A stretch of 13,919 nt of DNA, from assembly GCA_002490995.1 (NCBI GenBank), contig DKVC01000193.1, positions 1 through 13,919 on the forward strand. The letters run 5' to 3'. This DNA is from Lachnospiraceae bacterium UBA7188 (GTDB lineage: Bacteria; Bacillota; Clostridia; Lachnospirales; Lachnospiraceae). Shown here piece after piece: positions 1 through 7,138 of this stretch. Each line of letters starts with the position of its first letter. Within the stretch, counting starts at the first letter, position 1. Position numbers and translations under genes: made by a program. The notes beneath the pieces are model-generated. The model made no database searches, was not told the origin of the DNA, and saw only the letters and a list, made by a program, of their open reading frames with translations.

Positions 1-25
1 TCACTGCCTTAAGCAGTGACTTTTA
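1..25 (+). terminator. Hairpin with short T tail at window edge
   Basis: TCACTGC at 1-7 pairs perfectly with GCAGTGA at 13-19 around a 5-nt loop, followed by CTTTTAG. This fits a rho-independent terminator for a plus-strand gene lying left of the window. It may also stop the minus-strand operon ending at 153, but the bases that would show a minus-strand T tract lie outside the window. Confidence 0.5.
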
Positions 26-152
26 GACCGCCAGCCAATTACCTTCCCGGAGACATCACTGTAAATCCTGGCAGTCTGCAGTATAAAGTTTCGGCGGAAC
101 CTGTTGCCACCACCATCCGTCCCTCTGGTACAAAAAGCTCCGCCCGACTTAA
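26..152. other. No supported gene; in-frame open stretch after the TM2 gene stop
   Basis: On the minus strand, the frame of the TM2 gene stays open for 37 codons after its TAA (152 down to 42) and then meets another TAA at 39-41. On the plus strand a frame from a GTG at 16 is open to 288. Neither has a ribosome binding site that I can see, and neither resembles a family I recognise. The DNA is not AT-rich like the other gaps, so a decayed gene end is possible but unproven. Confidence 0.3.
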
Positions 153-530
153 TTATACACAAATATTTCCGTCTTTATCCGCTTCCCTGGGAATCGCCGC
201 CAACAGGTCTATAATCGTCATGGCCAGCGGAAATCCTGTCCAGAAAAGAACCAGATACAGGGCAGCCACCGCCCACTGTCTGGCGTAAAAGCGATGTCCG
301 CCCATCCATCCGGTAAAAAGTGCCAGCAACAGATATTTTTTTCGGTTTACCTTCTGCTGTTCTCTTACATCCCTCTTGTTAAAGAATTCCGAGATGGCTC
401 TGGAGATTCTTCCCTCCCTGGGCCTGACGCCGTATTCCTCTCTCACAGCGTCCAGCTCCGCTTTCGCGGCAAGGTATTCCTCCATCGTAACCTCTTCTTT
501 TTTCGCTTTACCGGAATTTGTCTTCTTCAT
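153..530 (-). CDS. TM2-domain small membrane protein
   Basis: The product has 125 residues. Residues 1-62 are charged and probably cytoplasmic or coiled (KKEE, KAELDAVREEYG, RDVREQQK). Residues 63-112 match the TM2 pattern: a basic lead-in NRKK, a first hydrophobic helix, the conserved turn GWMGGHRFYARQW at 74-86, and a second helix ending with IIDLL. TM2 proteins are widespread and mostly of unknown role; the turn between helices is their hallmark. The start ATG has an AAAGGAGT site just upstream. The gene begins 27 bp after the stop of the GPH symporter gene, so it is probably the last gene of the sugar operon. Whether it serves transport is not known. The domain assignment is firm; the function is not. 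Confidence 0.85.
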   Translation of the reverse strand: MKKTNSGKAKKEEVTMEEYLAAKAELDAVREEYGVRPREGRISRAISEFFNKRDVREQQKVNRKKYLLLALFTGWMGGHRFYARQWAVAALYLVLFWTGFPLAMTIIDLLAAIPREADKDGNICV

Positions 531-557
531 GCCGGCACTCCTTTGATTTTTATAATA

Positions 558-2057
558 CTACGCAGATTCTTTCATTGCCTTTGCCTTGATTGCCGCAACC
601 TCGGCCTGGATGGACTCCATCTTCTCCTTGGTCAGCGGATAGAATTTCAGAGCTACCACATTACACAGACAGCCGATAATGATCATGCCGTATGCCAGGA
701 ATACTGACACATAGAGCAGGGATGTACTGTAAGGCGTACTGGCGTTGGGAAGCTGATCCTTGAACCCGATGGCGGCGAACAGCAAGCCTGCCACCATGGG
801 CGCCAGAGAGGAAATGATCTTATCCACAAAGCTGAATAAGGTTCCCATCATGCCGGGCACATATTTTCCGGTACGGTACACCTCGTAGTCCGCACAGTCC
901 GCCGTCATGGGAATCACGATATTGCCGGCGACACCCTGGAACCCCCCCTGTGCTATGCTGAGCACTACATAAAGGATTGCAAAATATCCCCACTTCAGAC
1001 CGCCGTCCGGCCCGTTCATGCTCGTAGGTTCTCCGAAAATCCAGAGAACAGTCAACAGGCCGCATATGATGATCTCTCCCCAGGAGCCGATCAGCATGGC
1101 CTTCCTCTGTCCCAGAGTAGTAGCCAGACCCGCCACGCCGAAGAGCAGAAGAATCGTACTGGGTACGGTTATAAAGCCTGTCAGCGTCGCGTTCAGGGCA
1201 AAGTTCCCGGCCACCACGCCGAACAGGACGATGGTAACCGCGCTGGTTTTCGCGGAAGACGCCAGCTTGTCAGTAGAGGCGGACACCACCAGCATCTGAA
1301 TGGCGCGGTTTCCTTTCAAAGTCTCCCAGTAGTCCTTTAAGCCCACCTTTACCGGCTTGCCGGTTCCGAAGAATTCGCTCCTGTCCTTGGGCGCTATGGA
1401 AAACACAGCGATTGCGGTGAAAACGGCGCTGAGAATCGCCACAATCAGCCACATATCATGATAAAAGCCTGTGGTGAGGATACCGTCCAGCTCAGCGGTG
1501 GTATGCTTCTCCAGCAGCCTGGCTGCCAGAATCGCAAATCCGGTCCACAGGAAGGTATTGTAGATACCGTCAAATACTGCAAACAACGGTCTCTGTTTGG
1601 GGTCATTGGTCAGACAGCTCTGTGCCGACTTGGTGACCACGCACTGGAATGTATAGCCCACATAGTAAACTGCCGCGATGACAATGAAGAATCCGAAGCG
1701 GAGCGCATTATTCTCCGGCAGCAGATGGGTCACATGGTACATGATAAAACTCATCACCAGCAGAATCGCATTGCCGATTACCATAAAAGGCCGGTTCTTT
1801 CCGAACTTGCCGTTGGTTTTATCTACCACAAATCCGATAAAGGGATCCGTCACGCCGTCCCAGATACGCATCATCATGGCGAAGCTGGACGCCGTCACCG
1901 TGGCCACTCCGGCGAAACCGCCCAGATAGTATGCCACATAGTTCATCAGAAACAGATACAGGTTCGTTGCGGTATTGTTCAGCGCAAATCCGCCGATACG
2001 CCATAACGGAACGCGGTGAATACCGTTTTCACCATAATATTTGGAGGTATCGCTCAT
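558..2057 (-). CDS. GPH-family sugar:cation symporter (MelB-like MFS transporter)
   Basis: The product has 499 residues and many hydrophobic segments, the usual size for the glycoside-pentoside-hexuronide (GPH) family of the major facilitator superfamily. The family signature is plain at residues 64-91: RIWDGVTDPFIG, then VVDKT and GKNRPF, corresponding to the cation-site and loop region of MelB. The C-terminal tail after residue 475 is charged and cytoplasmic (KEKMESIQAE). Such carriers import a sugar or glycoside with Na+ or H+ across the inner membrane. The ATG at 2057 has an AGGAGA site a few bases upstream. It lies 156 bp downstream of the GH2 gene and 27 bp upstream of the TM2 gene on the same strand, so its substrate is probably what the GH2 enzyme cleaves. 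The exact sugar cannot be read from the sequence. Confidence 0.93.
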   Translation of the reverse strand: MSDTSKYYGENGIHRVPLWRIGGFALNNTATNLYLFLMNYVAYYLGGFAGVATVTASSFAMMMRIWDGVTDPFIGFVVDKTNGKFGKNRPFMVIGNAILLVMSFIMYHVTHLLPENNALRFGFFIVIAAVYYVGYTFQCVVTKSAQSCLTNDPKQRPLFAVFDGIYNTFLWTGFAILAARLLEKHTTAELDGILTTGFYHDMWLIVAILSAVFTAIAVFSIAPKDRSEFFGTGKPVKVGLKDYWETLKGNRAIQMLVVSASTDKLASSAKTSAVTIVLFGVVAGNFALNATLTGFITVPSTILLLFGVAGLATTLGQRKAMLIGSWGEIIICGLLTVLWIFGEPTSMNGPDGGLKWGYFAILYVVLSIAQGGFQGVAGNIVIPMTADCADYEVYRTGKYVPGMMGTLFSFVDKIISSLAPMVAGLLFAAIGFKDQLPNASTPYSTSLLYVSVFLAYGMIIIGCLCNVVALKFYPLTKEKMESIQAEVAAIKAKAMKESA

Positions 2058-2213
2058 ATTTTTCTCCTATTCCGGGAATGTCCCTGCACTTTCCTTCCCA
2101 TTTTCCGGAAAATGATGTTTTACAGGTCCGCAAATGGGAACCGGCTCCATGCAGAGACTGTTTTATGCTTCCTATTTTACACTTCTATTTTGCGTTTCGT
2201 TTTCCCTGATTCC
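2058..2213 (-). other. Gap between GH2 and symporter genes with a 16-bp perfect palindrome
   Basis: This gap holds the symporter ribosome binding site and the perfect palindrome CATTTTCCGGAAAATG at 2099-2114. I see no T tract after it and no good promoter, so the symporter is probably read from the GH2 promoter. The palindrome could be a protein-binding site or an RNA processing or stabilising structure between the two cistrons. Confidence 0.4.
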
Positions 2214-4481
2214 TTATTTCTTGTCGAATTTTATCAGCTTTGCATTCAGGCTTTCCAGGAATCCCTTCGGCAGAGTGGAACCGGCCATACCGCACATGCC
2301 TTCTGGCGTCATGCCCTTCATCATATCCCACATTCCCACACCGGGCGCCAGGTCGAAATTCGTTGCAAGCTTAACGGCCTTCTGCACGATTTCCAGCGCT
2401 TCGGGACATTCCGCTATGGATTCCATCGTGTCCTTAACGGAGTATTTACCCTCCGGGAACTCCATGGGAGCTTCGAGGTTCAGGTCGCCTGCCAGCTTGA
2501 ACCAGTTAGCCACGCCCTCCGCTCTTTCATTCACCTCGGGAAGCACATAGATGGAAGGCTCTTTCTCCACCTTCTCCAGAGTCATGCTGTCCTTCAGATC
2601 GCCGGATACTGCCGTAAGGATATTGAAGCCATCCTCCAGTGCCACCTGATAAGTAAATACCTTATCAGCGGACTTTTCTTCTACCAGCTTACCGTTCAGA
2701 TACAGGGCAACCGTGGGCTGATTGGAATAAACCTTCACCTCAGTGGTCTCCCCCGCACGCTGTGCATAGCGTCTGCCGCAGAGATGCACCATGGGCTCTT
2801 CGTTCCAGTATGCCTTGTAGATGTAGAAGCTGTCTTTCCTGGTCCTGCGATCCATGGTCACCAGGCCCTTATTGTTCCTTCCTGCCACTCCGCCTTCGTT
2901 TCTGGCCGCGCAGCCGAAATCGAACATATTCCACACATGGCTGGACCATATCCAGGGTCTCTCATCCAATACCTTCGCCATATGCTCATGATACAGCGCC
3001 TGATACTCCTCGCTGTAATCCTTGCAGGCAGGATTGGGGCCATGATAGGTTATGATACCCTCACATCCGTATTCGGACACACCCAGGCAGACCTCCGGAT
3101 GCACCTCGTGGAAATTGTCAAGCCAGGGGCCATTGTCTTCCATCTTGCCGCCGTACCAGCCAAAGTAGTGATTGTAGCTCTCCACATCCGTCAGCCCATG
3201 CATGGGACTGTCTATCGGGGTCATGGACACATGGGCAATAGTGGTGAGACGGGTAGGGTCAAGCTCCTTGCAGAGAGCATTCAGTTCCTTGTGATTCTCC
3301 ACCAGCTGCTCGGAAATGCCGCCGATGAGAATTTCATTGGATACTCCCCAGAAGCAGATGGAAGGATGGTTGTAATTCTGTATGATCAGCTCCTTCATCT
3401 GACTGATGCAGTTCTGATGCGCCTCCGGATCCTTATTCATGACGCTGATGAACGGAATCTCCGCCCAGACGATAAAGCCCAGGTCATCACAGGCGTCATA
3501 GAAATCCTGGGAGTGCTGGTAGTGGGCCAGACGGATGGTATTAGCCCCCAGCTCCTTGATGATGCAGGCATCGTCGTAATGGTCTTCCCTTGTGAGGGCA
3601 TTTCCCTTGTAAAGCTGATCCTGATGACGGCTCACACCTCTCAAAGGAGTCCAGACGCCGTTGATGCAGAATCCCTTCTGCGGGTCGCAGGAGAAGCTTC
3701 TCACACCTACTCTCGCGGATACTTCATCGTAGGCCTCGTTCCGGCGCTGCAGAGTGGCAACTACCGTATACAGATAAGGATTGTCGATATCCCATCTGGC
3801 TGCGTCCGGTACATATACCGTCACCTTCGTCTGATCCGCAGGGCGCACTGCCGAGGCAACCTCCTCCCCGTCCTCGTCATAGACGGAGTACATTACCGTA
3901 AAGTTCTCGTCGGCATTCGTCACCCAGGATACCATCTCAAAGGTGGCTCCGCCGTCCTCGCAGGGCTTCGGTGTCACCTGCAGTCCGGGTCCCCCGTAAT
4001 AATCCAGGTCAAAATGTACCTCCGGCACACTGATCAGGTTGACTCCTCTGTATAATCCCCCGTAAAATGTAAAATCCGCAGCCTGAGGATATACATTGCT
4101 TTTGCTTTCATTGCTGCATGCCACTACCAGGAGATTCTCTCCCTCTTCCACACACACATCGGTAATGTCTGCACGAAAAGCAGAGTAACCGCCCTCATGA
4201 TAAGCGACTTCCTTACCGTTTACATATACGCGCGCCTGCTGCCCTGCCGCCGGAAATTCCACATATACACGTCCGCCTGCCAGTGGCTGCTTCGGTGTGG
4301 AAAAGGTTTTCGCATACCAGTACCTGCCGCGGTCATAGCTTCCGTTACCGTCATGCCCGTCCACTGCGTTCCATGAGTGGGGCAGATTCACTTTCTGCCA
4401 ATCCTCCGGCAGGGTATCGGGAAGACCCACATCTTTTTGAATGAATCTCCAGTCGTGATTCAGATGAATCAGATTTCGCAT
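2214..4481 (-). CDS. GH2 family beta-glycosidase (beta-galactosidase or beta-glucuronidase)
   Basis: The product has 755 residues from the ATG at 4481, which follows AGGAGG; an in-frame ATG 13 codons upstream lacks such a site. No signal peptide is visible, so it acts in the cytoplasm. Domains in order: N-terminal jelly-roll sugar-binding fold (about 1-170), Ig-like domain (about 180-270), TIM barrel (about 275-560), a DUF4982-like beta domain (about 575-655), and a helical tail (about 665-755). The expected acid/base is Glu383 (WGVSNE) and the nucleophile Glu470 (SEYG). N536-x-K538 after the barrel matches in place and spacing the N-x-K motif that binds the glucuronide carboxylate in beta-glucuronidases, but the architecture is also common among clostridial beta-galactosidases, so the substrate is open. 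It is the first gene of the operon with the GPH symporter, divergent from an AraC regulator that probably controls it. Confidence 0.92.
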   Translation of the reverse strand: MRNLIHLNHDWRFIQKDVGLPDTLPEDWQKVNLPHSWNAVDGHDGNGSYDRGRYWYAKTFSTPKQPLAGGRVYVEFPAAGQQARVYVNGKEVAYHEGGYSAFRADITDVCVEEGENLLVVACSNESKSNVYPQAADFTFYGGLYRGVNLISVPEVHFDLDYYGGPGLQVTPKPCEDGGATFEMVSWVTNADENFTVMYSVYDEDGEEVASAVRPADQTKVTVYVPDAARWDIDNPYLYTVVATLQRRNEAYDEVSARVGVRSFSCDPQKGFCINGVWTPLRGVSRHQDQLYKGNALTREDHYDDACIIKELGANTIRLAHYQHSQDFYDACDDLGFIVWAEIPFISVMNKDPEAHQNCISQMKELIIQNYNHPSICFWGVSNEILIGGISEQLVENHKELNALCKELDPTRLTTIAHVSMTPIDSPMHGLTDVESYNHYFGWYGGKMEDNGPWLDNFHEVHPEVCLGVSEYGCEGIITYHGPNPACKDYSEEYQALYHEHMAKVLDERPWIWSSHVWNMFDFGCAARNEGGVAGRNNKGLVTMDRRTRKDSFYIYKAYWNEEPMVHLCGRRYAQRAGETTEVKVYSNQPTVALYLNGKLVEEKSADKVFTYQVALEDGFNILTAVSGDLKDSMTLEKVEKEPSIYVLPEVNERAEGVANWFKLAGDLNLEAPMEFPEGKYSVKDTMESIAECPEALEIVQKAVKLATNFDLAPGVGMWDMMKGMTPEGMCGMAGSTLPKGFLESLNAKLIKFDKK

Positions 4482-4545
4482 AGTAATCCTCCTTATTCGT
4501 TTTTTGTTACAAAATCCCAACCTATTATTTCACACTTTTATTAAA

Positions 4546-4574
4546 ATTATATTAAATTTTGTACAAATTTCATA
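4546..4574 (-). promoter_or_regulatory. Probable GH2 operon promoter
   Basis: On the minus strand, TATAAT lies at 4546-4551, with a poor -35 (ATGAAA) about 16 bp upstream. The start of transcription would fall near 4539, leaving a leader of about 60 nt before the GH2 ATG. The palindrome TTTGTACAAA lies inside the spacer. The weak -35 is consistent with need for the adjacent AraC protein. Confidence 0.5.
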
Positions 4575-4586
4575 GGACAATTTTAA

Positions 4587-4615
4587 TTGATTTTAGCACT
4601 ATTTTATGATAATAT
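4587..4615 (+). promoter_or_regulatory. Probable AraC gene promoter
   Basis: TTGATT at 4587-4592 and TAATAT at 4610-4615 are separated by 17 bp, a good match to a sigma-A promoter. Transcription would begin near 4622. It points away from the GH2 promoter and the two -35 regions are only about 13 bp apart, so one bound protein could affect both. Confidence 0.55.
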
Positions 4616-4800
4616 GTTGTATAGGAAGTAATTTCTTTGCTGTCCTGATCAGCATACTTTTGTAACCACACTCGTGAGCGCATTCATTTGCCGCTTTCTG
4701 CCCTGTTTATGCAGAAGTACTCACTCGTTGTATCTTTACGTTGGCAAATGTTATTGAGCGCGGGTATATATCGTTTTGTAGAGAGCCGGGAGTTATATTC

Positions 4801-6027
4801 ATGAATGCCAAGCCTTATCAGACCATGGTGTCCTTATGCCGTCATCTTGGAATACAGGTTCTTCTCTTTGGACCCGATTACAGACAGATAGAAGAAATCG
4901 ACTACGGTTTCCGCGGAAAAATGTTCAAAAACTTTGATTACGGCACATTGGCTGACGCAATGGAGCGCAATCTGGAGACAGGTATTTACTACATGTTTAA
5001 GGATGATCTGAATTTACATTATACCATATTCTGCCTTCCCGAAGGAGAGTGGCATGAACCGGAAGAGCGAATCTGCTGTATCGGCCCCTTTCTCTATGAA
5101 CAGATTAACAGCGGCGCCGTTCTGGAGCTGGCGGACAAAATGAAAGTCCCTCCTCAGCTCCGCCAGGATTTCATGGAATTTTATTACCGTATTCCGACTT
5201 TTCCGTCCTACCATACCTGGAATCAGCTGATTGGCTTCTTTTTAAGGCAGAGCGGACTTCCGCTGGATTTCCGCGAGATTGACGATGATAAGCTGCATCT
5301 TTTTTCCACCTCAGGCTTCGACTACTGTCTTCCCGAACTGCCCGATGTGGCATTAAAAGCCATCGAAGAACGTTACAAATGGGAAAATGCCCTGATGGCT
5401 GCGGTTTCGGCGGGAAATCTCCAGCAGTCAATGGATGCCTATCACCGATTCCGGCAGTACAGGCTGGTGCCCCGGGTTGCGGATCCGATACGCGAACACA
5501 AGAACCTGCTGTTCACATTCAATACCCTGCTCCGCAAAGCCGTGGAGCGGAGCCATGTCCATCCGCTCCATATCGACAGCTTGTCCCGGCAGCTGAACAT
5601 CCAGATCGAATCCTCCATCACATTGGAGCAATTGGAAAGCCTGCCCCACACCATGATCCGGAAGTACTGTATCCTGGTCAACAATTATTCCAGGCGCACC
5701 TATTCCTCTCTGGTGCAGACCTGCATGGATTATATAGATTTTCACTACAGCACGGACATGTCCCTGTCCAGCCTGGCCTCCATGTGTTCGGTCTCCTCTT
5801 CCTACCTTTCCTCCCTTTTTAAGAAGGAAGTGGGTATGACCATCACGGATTACATACACTATACAAGGATCCGCCAGTCCCTGACCATGCTGAACGCATC
5901 CAGCCTGTCTGTCAGCGAGATTGCCGCGCTCTGTGGTTTTTCCGATGCCAATTATTTCACACGAACCTTCAAGAAGCTTCAGGGGAAGACACCCAAGGCA
6001 TACCGGGAAGAGATGGGAATCGGCTGA
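4801..6027 (+). CDS. AraC-family transcriptional regulator
   Basis: The product has 408 residues. The C-terminal 94 residues are a typical AraC DNA-binding domain with two helix-turn-helix units: LSSLASMCSVSSSYLSSLFKK (about 321-341) and VSEIAALCGFSDANYFTRTFKK (about 371-392), ending in the usual GKTPKAYRE. Residues 1-300 form a sensor part that I cannot match to a cupin or other named fold; the stretch with HPLHIDSLS and RKYCILVNNYS just before the DNA-binding part recurs in clostridial AraC proteins. I chose the ATG at 4801 because GGGAG lies 8 nt upstream; a TTG at 4741 is in frame but lacks such a site. It is divergent from the GH2-symporter-TM2 operon, so it most likely senses the incoming sugar and activates that operon. 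Confidence 0.9.
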   Translation: MNAKPYQTMVSLCRHLGIQVLLFGPDYRQIEEIDYGFRGKMFKNFDYGTLADAMERNLETGIYYMFKDDLNLHYTIFCLPEGEWHEPEERICCIGPFLYEQINSGAVLELADKMKVPPQLRQDFMEFYYRIPTFPSYHTWNQLIGFFLRQSGLPLDFREIDDDKLHLFSTSGFDYCLPELPDVALKAIEERYKWENALMAAVSAGNLQQSMDAYHRFRQYRLVPRVADPIREHKNLLFTFNTLLRKAVERSHVHPLHIDSLSRQLNIQIESSITLEQLESLPHTMIRKYCILVNNYSRRTYSSLVQTCMDYIDFHYSTDMSLSSLASMCSVSSSYLSSLFKKEVGMTITDYIHYTRIRQSLTMLNASSLSVSEIAALCGFSDANYFTRTFKKLQGKTPKAYREEMGIG

Positions 6028-6180
6028 TATCATCTTGAGGATATCACGCAGAAAGCCAAAACAGGTATCTGCCCCTGCCGATTTTCATGACAGAACAGGT
6101 ACACTGATAATCAGCATCTGCCCGGAAATGCACACGGAGAATTTTCCGCCGGGACGATATCATAAAAAAGGAGGACAATA
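6028..6180 (+). other. AraC-HAD gap with GATATC repeats
   Basis: TGATATC (6025-6031) and GATATCA (6040-6046) form a 7-bp hairpin that includes the AraC stop codon; a third copy, GATATCAT, lies at 6156-6163 just before the HAD ribosome binding site AAAAAAGGAGGA. There is no T tract after the hairpin, so it does not look like a terminator. I see no convincing promoter, so read-through from the AraC gene is possible. Confidence 0.35.
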
Positions 6181-7029
6181 ATGACCAGGAAACTGACCGA
6201 CTACCAAAAACAAAAAGACTTTCTCGTCTGCGTGGACAGTGACGGCTGCGCCATGGACACCATGGATGTGAAGCACATCAAATGCTTCGGGCCCTGTATG
6301 GTAACAGAATGGGGCCTGGAGAAATGGCGGGACGAAATTCTGACCCGATGGAATGAGATTAACCTGTATACCATGACCCGGGGTATCAACCGTTTCAGGG
6401 GCCTGGCAAAAGCATTGCAGGAAATCAATGAAAAGTACACTGCCATCGAAGATCTGGAGACACTGGTGAAATGGGCTGCGGAAAGCCCGGAGCTGTCCAA
6501 TGACGCCGTAAAGCGCGCCATGGAGCAAAATCCCGGCAGCGTTATCCTGAAGAAGGCCTTAAGCTGGAGCCTGGCCGTGAACGAATCCATCAATGCCCTT
6601 CCCGAATCCGAAAAACTTCCTTTTGAGGGCGTGAAGGAAGCCCTTGCCCATGCCAAACAGTATGCGGACGTTGCTATCGTATCCAGCGCGAACCTGGGTG
6701 CCGTGCTTGACGAATGGGAGCTGTACGGATTATTGGAACACACGGACATTGTCCTGGCACAGGATGCCGGCAGCAAGGCCTTCTGCATCGGGGAGCTTCT
6801 GAAGAAAGGCTACGCCCCGGACCATGTGCTCATGTGCGGCGACGCGCCGGGAGACCTGGATGCCGCCAGGAAGAACGGCGTCTTCTATTATCCTATCCTG
6901 GTAAAGCACGAAAAAGAGAGCTGGGCGGAATTCATGGACGAGGGCCTGAAGCATCTGACTGACGGTTCTTATGGAGGTGAATACCAGGAAAAGAAGATCG
7001 CAGCTTTCCTTAACAACCTGGGCGGCTGA
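6181..7029 (+). CDS. HAD-superfamily phosphatase
   Basis: The product has 282 residues. It carries the four haloacid dehalogenase (HAD) motifs in order: motif I VDSDGCAMDT with nucleophile Asp19 and acid Asp21; motif II VSSAN with Ser168; motif III Lys199 in AGSKAFCIGEL; motif IV GDAPGD with Asp221 and Asp225. The long stretch between motifs I and II (about 30-160) is a large helical cap, which sets substrate choice. These enzymes are cytoplasmic Mg2+-dependent phosphatases acting on small phosphoesters; the substrate here is not readable. A strong GGAGGA site precedes the ATG. It follows the AraC gene on the same strand after 153 bp and ends facing purL, with a two-way terminator between them. 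A role with the sugar locus is possible but rests on position only. Confidence 0.9.
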   Translation: MTRKLTDYQKQKDFLVCVDSDGCAMDTMDVKHIKCFGPCMVTEWGLEKWRDEILTRWNEINLYTMTRGINRFRGLAKALQEINEKYTAIEDLETLVKWAAESPELSNDAVKRAMEQNPGSVILKKALSWSLAVNESINALPESEKLPFEGVKEALAHAKQYADVAIVSSANLGAVLDEWELYGLLEHTDIVLAQDAGSKAFCIGELLKKGYAPDHVLMCGDAPGDLDAARKNGVFYYPILVKHEKESWAEFMDEGLKHLTDGSYGGEYQEKKIAAFLNNLGG

Positions 7030-7052
7030 TAATCTTCCTTCCAACAACCACA

Positions 7053-7084
7053 AAAGCCACTGGCATGCCGGTGGCTTTGTTATA
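7053..7084. terminator. Bidirectional terminator between HAD gene and purL
   Basis: AAAGCCAC (7053-7060) pairs with GTGGCTTT (7071-7078) and the stem can extend inward to a CATG loop. On the plus strand it is followed by TTTGTTAT. On the minus strand it is followed by TTTTGTGGTTG. It therefore can end both converging transcripts, 24 bp after the HAD stop and about 60 bp after the purL stop. Confidence 0.85.
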
Positions 7085-7138
7085 CTACACATTTTTTCTT
7101 TTCTCAATGCATCCAGCTTTCTCAAAGTATCCAAAATC

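Larger units (their letters stand above)
4482..4800. promoter_or_regulatory. Divergent GH2/AraC control region
   Basis: This AT-rich 319-bp gap has no gene. It holds a minus-strand promoter for the GH2 operon with -10 TATAAT (4546-4551) and only a weak -35, as expected for an activator-dependent promoter, and a plus-strand promoter for the AraC gene. The 10-bp palindrome TTTGTACAAA (4558-4567) sits just upstream of the GH2 -10, and CAATT-TT-AATTG (4578-4589) overlaps the AraC -35. These are candidate operators. The AraC leader would be about 180 nt. The site assignments are inference from sequence pattern. Confidence 0.55.

Noticed and set aside
2016..4055. A 679-codon open frame on the plus strand
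   Set aside because: It is fully antisense to the GH2 and symporter genes, whose catalytic motifs and start signals are clear; its translation is His/Leu/Arg-rich without a domain. It is a shadow of the GH2 codon pattern.
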